Part shown: positions 59,330 through 64,000 of the stretch, piece after piece
How positions within the stretch are numbered: position 1 is the first letter of the stretch
How the letters are laid out: every line of letters begins with the position of its first letter
Assembly: GCF_001439845.1 (NCBI RefSeq)
Contig: NZ_JYLO01000007.1
Coordinates: forward strand, 248,001 to 312,000
Direction of reading: 5' to 3'
Length of the DNA stretch: 64,000 nucleotides
Source of the DNA: Pseudomonas lactis
Lineage (GTDB): Bacteria > Pseudomonadota > Gammaproteobacteria > Pseudomonadales > Pseudomonadaceae
The notes under the pieces: generated by a model
Seen by the model: the letters and a program-made list of their open reading frames with translations, nothing else
What the model was told of the DNA's origin: nothing
Databases searched by the model: none
Translations under genes and position numbers: made by a program

Positions 59330-59955
59330 TACAGAGTCCCCATCAAGTAAACGACGGTGAATACGCAGATCCAGACCACGTCCAGGAAGTGCCAGAACAG
59401 GCTCAGGCAGCTCAGGCGGGTCTTGTTGGTGTTGGTCAGGCCGTGCTTATTGACCTGATAGATCATCACCGCCATCCACAGCAAACCTGCGGTTACGTGC
59501 AGACCGTGGGTGCCGACCAGCGTGAAGAACGCCGACAGGAAACCGGAACGGTGCGGGCCGTAGCCTTCGGAGATCAGCAGGTGGAACTCGTTGATCTCCA
59601 TGCCGATGAAGCCCAGGCCGAACAGGAAGGTCAGGCCCAGCCAGCTCAGTACGCCCTTCTTGTTGCCCTTGTAGAAGGCCAACATGGCGAAGCCGTAGGT
59701 GATCGAACTGAACAACAGCAAGGCGGTTTCGCCGAGCACGTAAGGCAGTTCGAAGATGTCGTGGCCCGACGGGCCACCCGCTACGTTGTTTACCAGTACC
59801 GCGTACACCGCGAAGATCGACGCAAACAAGATGCAGTCGGTCATCAGGTAGAGCCAGAAACCGTAGACGGTTATCGGCCCCGAGTCGTGGTGGTGGTCAT
59901 CGTGCCCATGGTCATCGACATGGGCGTGTCCAGCATTGGTCACTAAGTTCGACAT
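59329..59955 (-). CDS. cyoC: Cytochrome bo3 ubiquinol oxidase subunit III
   Basis: Subunit III of the heme-copper oxidase, with five membrane helices in 208 residues. Typical segments are [54 protein letters not shown] and [19 protein letters not shown] His-rich N-terminus (about 8-25) precedes helix 1. It starts 3 bp after cyoB. Confidence 0.97.
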   Translation of the reverse strand: MSNLVTNAGHAHVDDHGHDDHHHDSGPITVYGFWLYLMTDCILFASIFAVYAVLVNNVAGGPSGHDIFELPYVLGETALLLFSSITYGFAMLAFYKGNKKGVLSWLGLTFLFGLGFIGMEINEFHLLISEGYGPHRSGFLSAFFTLVGTHGLHVTAGLLWMAVMIYQVNKHGLTNTNKTRLSCLSLFWHFLDVVWICVFTVVYLMGTL

Positions 59956-59958
59956 GGT

Positions 59959-61977
59959 TTAAGCCTGTTCCAACGAGGTTTCTACACGGTTGGCCGGGAT
60001 CTTCTTCTCGGCTACCAGGCGAGCGTGCTGCTCGGCTTCGATGCGTTCGATCGTTTCGACCGGCACCATGTAGCCTTGATCATCACGGGCAGCGTGAATG
60101 ATGAAGTAACCGATAGTGCCCACCAGGCTCGCGATTGCCAGCCACCAGATGTGCCAGATCATCGCGAAACCGAACACGGTCAACAGCGCACCCATCACCA
60201 CGCCAGTGGCGGTGTTGTTTGGCATGTGGATCGGTTCGTAGTGCTTGGGCTTCTGGTACGCAGTACCGTCTTCCTTGGCTTCGGTGAACGCATCAATGGT
60301 GTTCGCAGTAGGGATCACGGCGAAGTTGTAGAACGGTGGTGGCGACGAAGTCGACCATTCCAGGGTGTGGCCGTTCCATGGGTCGCCGGATTCGCACATG
60401 TTCTGCTTGCGATCACGCACGCTGACGTACAGCTGGATCAGCTGGCAGGCGATACCCACAGCGATCATCACCGCACCGAACATGGCAACGTACAGGTACG
60501 GTACCCACTCAGGGTTGGTGGTGGCGTTCAGACGACGGGTCATGCCCATGAAGCCCAGTGCATAGAGCGGCATGAACGCGACGAAGAAGCCCGAGATCCA
60601 GAACCAGAACGCAGCCTTGCCCCAGCCTTCGTGCAGCTTGAAGCCGAACGCTTTCGGGAAGTAGAAGCTGAAACCAGCGATGTAGCCGAATACCGCGCCA
60701 CCGATGATCACGTTGTGGAAGTGGGCGATCACGAACAGGCTGTTGTGCAGCACGAAGTCAGCACCCGGGATGGCCAGCAGTACGCCGGTCATGCCGCCGA
60801 TGGCGAAGGTCACCATGAAGCCCAGGGTCCACAGGACCTGGCTGGTCATGCGCAGACGACCGTGGTAGATGGTGAACAGCCAGTTGAATAGCTTCACCCC
60901 CGTCGGGATGGAAATCAGCATCGTCGCCAGGCCGAAGAAGGCGTTGACGCTGGCCCCCGAACCCATGGTGAAGAAGTGGTGCAGCCACACCATGAAGCCC
61001 AGTACGGAGATCGCGCCCGATGCGTAGACCATCGAGTGGTGACCGAACAGGCGCTTGCCGGTAAAGGTCGAGATCACTTCAGAGAAGATACCGAACGCTG
61101 GCAGGATCAGGATGTACACCTCAGGGTGACCCCATGCCCAGAACAGGTTCACGTACATCATTGGATTGCCACCAAGTTCATTGGTGAAAATGTGGAAATC
61201 CAGGTAACGGTCAAGCGACAACAGCGCCATGGTAGCGGCCAGGATCGGGAACGAAGCCACGATCAGTACGTTTGCCCAGGTGCAAGTCCAAGTGAAGATC
61301 GGCATGTCCATCAGTTTCATGCCAGGGGCGCGCATTTTCAGGACGGTGGCCAGGAAGTTGACCCCCGTCAATGTCGTCCCGAGCCCTGATAACTGTAGCG
61401 CCCAGATATAGTAGTCCACACCCACGCCCGGACTGTATTGCAGCCCCGACAATGGCGGATACGCAACCCAACCGGTCTTGGCGAATTCGCCGACGCCCAG
61501 GGAAACGTTGATCAGCACCACGCCGGACACCAGCAGCCAGAAGCTCAGGGAGTTCAGGAACGGGTAGGCAACGTCACGCGCACCAATCTGCAGCGGCAAG
61601 GCAAGGTTCATCAAGCCGGTGAAGAAAGGCATCGCCATGAAGATGATCATGATCACACCGTGGGCGGTGAAGATCTGGTCATAGTGTTCAGGTGGCAGGT
61701 AGCCAGGCGAACCCTCGGTGGCCATGGCCAACTGGGTACGCATCATGATGGCGTCGGCAAAACCACGCAGCAGCATGACCATGGCAACGATGACGTACAT
61801 GACGCCGATTTTCTTGTGGTCGACCGAGGTCAACCACTCGGTCCACAGGTAGGACCACTTCTTGAAATAGGTGATACCCGCAACCAGCGCCAAACCACCC
61901 AGCGCGATCATGGCGATAGTCACCATTACGATCGGCTCGTGGAATGGGACCGCGTCCCAACTTAATTTACCAAACAT
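59959..61977 (-). CDS. cyoB: Cytochrome bo3 ubiquinol oxidase subunit I
   Basis: Catalytic proton-pumping subunit with low-spin heme b, high-spin heme o3 and CuB. The 672 residues have the usual set of about 15 helices. The metal ligands are in [14 protein letters not shown] (heme b), the CuB site [15 protein letters not shown] with the cross-linked His-Tyr, LHHFFTMG, and [11 protein letters not shown] (heme ligands). The D- and K-channel regions appear normal. It is preceded by cyoA and followed by cyoC with 3-bp gaps. Confidence 0.98.
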   Translation of the reverse strand: MFGKLSWDAVPFHEPIVMVTIAMIALGGLALVAGITYFKKWSYLWTEWLTSVDHKKIGVMYVIVAMVMLLRGFADAIMMRTQLAMATEGSPGYLPPEHYDQIFTAHGVIMIIFMAMPFFTGLMNLALPLQIGARDVAYPFLNSLSFWLLVSGVVLINVSLGVGEFAKTGWVAYPPLSGLQYSPGVGVDYYIWALQLSGLGTTLTGVNFLATVLKMRAPGMKLMDMPIFTWTCTWANVLIVASFPILAATMALLSLDRYLDFHIFTNELGGNPMMYVNLFWAWGHPEVYILILPAFGIFSEVISTFTGKRLFGHHSMVYASGAISVLGFMVWLHHFFTMGSGASVNAFFGLATMLISIPTGVKLFNWLFTIYHGRLRMTSQVLWTLGFMVTFAIGGMTGVLLAIPGADFVLHNSLFVIAHFHNVIIGGAVFGYIAGFSFYFPKAFGFKLHEGWGKAAFWFWISGFFVAFMPLYALGFMGMTRRLNATTNPEWVPYLYVAMFGAVMIAVGIACQLIQLYVSVRDRKQNMCESGDPWNGHTLEWSTSSPPPFYNFAVIPTANTIDAFTEAKEDGTAYQKPKHYEPIHMPNNTATGVVMGALLTVFGFAMIWHIWWLAIASLVGTIGYFIIHAARDDQGYMVPVETIERIEAEQHARLVAEKKIPANRVETSLEQA

Positions 61978-61980
61978 CGT

Positions 61981-62922
61981 TTACTCCTCTGCCCCAGCAG
62001 TTGAATGCGCGCCCGTATCAGAACCTTCAACCACGGCCACTTCTTTCTTCTCGTGCTTGACCGGCTTGCCTGGCTTCATACCTTCGTACTTGTCGACGAT
62101 TTTCTGAAACAGGTCCGGCTCATACGCGGAGTACAAGGCGACAGGGTTGTTCTGGCTCGGTTTGGTCAGAGCGTCGTATTCAGCTTGATCAAGCTGTTTA
62201 GGTGCGGCCTTGACTGCAGCTACCCAGGCGTCGAAATCTTCCTGGCTTGTCGAGATCGCTTTGAATTTCATGCCGGTGAAGCCAGCGCCGCTGTAGTTGG
62301 CGGAGATGCCTTCCATTTCAGCTTTCTGGTTGGCGATCAGGTGCAGGCGGGTCTGCATGCCTGCCATCGCGTAGATCTGGCCACCCAGTGCAGGGATGAA
62401 GAACGAGTTCATCACGGCGTCGGAGGTGATCCGGAAGTTAAGCGGGGTGTGCTCAGGGAAGCGGATCTCGTTGACAGTGGCGATACCCAGGTCCGGGTAG
62501 ATGAACAGCCACTTCCAATCCAGCGCGACCACTTGGATGTTCACAGGCTTGACGTCGGATTCCAGCGGACGGTACGGGTCCAGCGCGTGGGTCGACTTAT
62601 AGGTGATGTAACCCAGGGCGATGATGATGAGGATCGGAACCAGCCACACCGCGATCTCGATCTTGGTGGAGTGCGACCACTTCGGCGCGTAGGTCGCGCT
62701 GGTGTTGGACGCGCGGTATTTCCAGGCGAAGGCGAAGGTCATCACGATCACAGGCACCACAACCAGCAGCATCAGCAGGGTAGCGGTGATGATCAGGTTT
62801 CGTTCATCCAGACCGACCTGTCCTTTTGGGTCGAGCAAGGTCCACTTGCAGCCTCCCAGCATTAACATCATGCCAAGCAGCGGCAAAAAGCCTAGTAATC
62901 GGGGGTACCTGTTTTTACTCAT
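61981..62922 (-). CDS. cyoA: Cytochrome bo3 ubiquinol oxidase subunit II
   Basis: Quinol-binding subunit II of the bo3 oxidase. The ATG at 62922 (MSKNRYPRLLGFL) gives 313 residues; an earlier in-frame start would add 18 unsupported residues. A lipoprotein-type signal ends in MLGGC (C25), followed by two membrane helices and a periplasmic cupredoxin-like domain. The CuA cysteines are absent, as expected for a quinol rather than cytochrome c oxidase. A COX-aromatic-rich motif region ends in a charged tail KPVKHEKKEVAVVEGS. First gene of the operon. Confidence 0.97.
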   Translation of the reverse strand: MSKNRYPRLLGFLPLLGMMLMLGGCKWTLLDPKGQVGLDERNLIITATLLMLLVVVPVIVMTFAFAWKYRASNTSATYAPKWSHSTKIEIAVWLVPILIIIALGYITYKSTHALDPYRPLESDVKPVNIQVVALDWKWLFIYPDLGIATVNEIRFPEHTPLNFRITSDAVMNSFFIPALGGQIYAMAGMQTRLHLIANQKAEMEGISANYSGAGFTGMKFKAISTSQEDFDAWVAAVKAAPKQLDQAEYDALTKPSQNNPVALYSAYEPDLFQKIVDKYEGMKPGKPVKHEKKEVAVVEGSDTGAHSTAGAEE

Positions 62923-62976
62923 CTCACGACCTCTAAAGCAGCTTGCGCAATGCAGTTGGGTTTTGATCGCCAACAC

Positions 62977-63661
62977 TTCACCCTGCCAAGGGTTGGCATT
63001 TCTCTTCGATTGAATAAGAGCCTGCCCGACACGTCATGACTGTACGTTTCACGGACCTGCAGTGAGTTCTTATTCGATTTCGTGGCTAAAGGCCTTGTTA
63101 CAGACCAATTCCATTTGGTGCGGATAGTTGAAAGGCTGCCGGAACCTGGGGTCGCATTGAGCCTTCCATCTGCTCCTCGACCGCTCCAATGCTCAAATAT
63201 TGAACAGCACCGGACATTCAGTGCGGGCGATTGTAGTTAGCTAGCGATGTATAAACCATGTCTTATAAAGAAATAATTTTTATCGATTCCAGCAACAATC
63301 CTTCACCAAAGTTGCAAAGATTCGCGATCTTATCGTGTTCGATTCTCAACAAAAACCACAAAAATTGCCGTGTTATTGGGCACAGTGCCACTTCCCTTAC
63401 GGCTTGTAAGGGCATGCGGATGCCGTCCAAGTCCCCATAAAACAAGGCATTCATAGAGGCAGCAGGGGTTGGGGCCGCACACAAATCGGGCCTCCGCACG
63501 AACCACGAACTGACAGCACAATTTGTGCGCCGGGTGCAAATTTAAGGGCTGATTCGGCGGGTCAGAAACGTCCTGCGACAGCGTCCGTGTGACAACATGT
63601 CGCACGCTGCGCGCACCTTCCGTTTCCCCTCGTCACGGTGCTTTCACAAATCCCTACAAAC
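62977..63661 (-). other. Long intergenic region upstream of cyoA
   Basis: About 690 bp without a convincing gene. It contains an AT-rich stretch (about 63240-63360) and a 7-bp perfect hairpin CCCTTAC/GTAAGGG (63394-63412, 5-base loop). It should hold the cyo promoter and a long 5' leader. I could not place a clean -10/-35 pair and found no full FNR/ANR-type TTGAT-N4-ATCAA site. Confidence 0.5.
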
Positions 63662-63703
63662 AAAAACGCTCCGGCCTTCATTCAAAAGGAACGGAGCGTT
63701 TGG
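63662..63703 (-). terminator. Rho-independent terminator of dsbB
   Basis: A 10-bp stem AAACGCTCCG/CGGAGCGTTT (63664-63673/63692-63701) is followed on the minus strand by TTTGTTTG. It starts about 16 bp beyond the dsbB stop. Confidence 0.88.
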
Positions 63704-63716
63704 CAGGCTCGGCGAC

Positions 63717-64000
63717 TCAGGCTTTGGGGTGACGGTTGCGATAGATGCATAGGGGCACCAGGATCGCCGTCAGCACGAATGCCACCAGTGCCCATTGGGC
63801 CAGAGACAGGCCGAGAATCGGTGGGTAGGGGGTGCTGCAGAAGCCGTCGACCTGGAAGCCCAGGGGAAACACCTTGGCCAGGGGCAGGTCGTCGACGATC
63901 GGTTGCAACACATCGATACCGCAGCTGACCTGGGGGAAGAACTGGGTGTACACGTGATGGCCGGCCGCAGCCACGCCACCCAAGGCGCTGAGCACCACCA
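63717..64000 (-). CDS. dsbB: Disulfide bond formation protein DsbB (partial, N-terminus outside window)
   Basis: Inner-membrane quinone reductase that reoxidises DsbA. Only the C-terminal ~93 residues are inside the window; the gene runs off the right edge. They include the second periplasmic loop with the cysteine pair (SCGIDVLQPIVDDLPLAKVF, then GFCSTPYPPILG) and the last membrane helix, ending in a basic tail YRNRHPKA. Homologues are about 165-170 residues. A paralogue is possible because Pseudomonas carries two DsbB types. Confidence 0.9.
   Translation of the reverse strand, partial: VVLSALGGVAAAGHHVYTQFFPQVSCGIDVLQPIVDDLPLAKVFPLGFQVDGFCSTPYPPILGLSLAQWALVAFVLTAILVPLCIYRNRHPKA

Noticed and set aside
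63258..63440. 60-codon frame upstream of cyoA
   Set aside because: No ribosome site, no recognisable motif, and composition typical of AT-rich intergenic DNA.

Overview
The window looks like a piece of a Pseudomonas chromosome, most likely from the P. fluorescens group. Supporting signs are the high GC content, the gene order bamB-yfgM-hisS-ispG-rodZ-pilW-rlmN-ndk-isc, the sec/queuosine block, a cyo terminal oxidase operon, a heme oxygenase/bacteriophytochrome pair, and three families of the intergenic palindromes (REP/REPIN type) common in this group. Species cannot be fixed from the sequence alone.

Layout. 1-6.2 kb: the body of guaB (last codons outside the window), a Cys-rich unknown protein, a TauE/SafE permease with a divergent LysR regulator, xseA and an M23 peptidase. 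6.4-10.6 kb: one 1381-codon gene for a dermonecrotic-toxin-like protein with a C-terminal EreA/ChaN/TIKI-like domain. 10.8-14.7 kb: leuA behind a Leu-containing short reading frame, then an overlapping omega-amidase/aminotransferase pair. 14.9-31.8 kb: an almost unbroken minus-strand housekeeping block (der, bamB, yfgM, hisS, ispG, rodZ, pilW, rlmN, ndk, iscX, fdx, hscA, hscB, iscA, iscU, iscS, iscR, cysE, trmJ). The isc promoter carries two adjacent IscR-like sites. 31.9-39.1 kb: suhB, a glycine-zipper protein, secF-secD-yajC-tgt-queA and tRNA-Leu(CAA). 39.2-42.9 kb: small accessory genes, including the C-terminal remnant of a Tae4-like type VI amidase effector fused to a repeat. 43-50.7 kb: bphO-bphP, a PhoD-like phosphatase, a PAS-GGDEF diguanylate cyclase and a class III aminotransferase. 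50.8-52.2 kb: a YefM-YoeB toxin-antitoxin pair with a recognisable operator, and an unknown protein. 52.2-57.2 kb: an MFS transporter, a LuxR-type regulator and a Tat-exported aminotransferase, divergent from an XRE regulator overlapping an unusual VUT-family (queuosine-precursor-type) transporter. 57.3-64 kb: queC, cyoEDCBA (minus strand) and the C-terminal half of dsbB.

Themes. Iron-sulfur assembly sits next to Fe-S enzymes (ispG, rlmN) and cysteine synthesis (cysE). Queuosine functions recur (tgt, queA, queC, VUT transporter). Envelope functions are dense (bamB, rodZ, pilW, secDF-yajC, M23 peptidase, dsbB). The candidates for less-described biology are the large toxin-like protein, the leuA leader frame, the Tae4 scar with its small membrane neighbour, the Tat-aminotransferase/LuxR/MFS cassette, and the XRE-VUT pair. 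No CRISPR array, insertion sequence, prophage or rRNA gene was seen.
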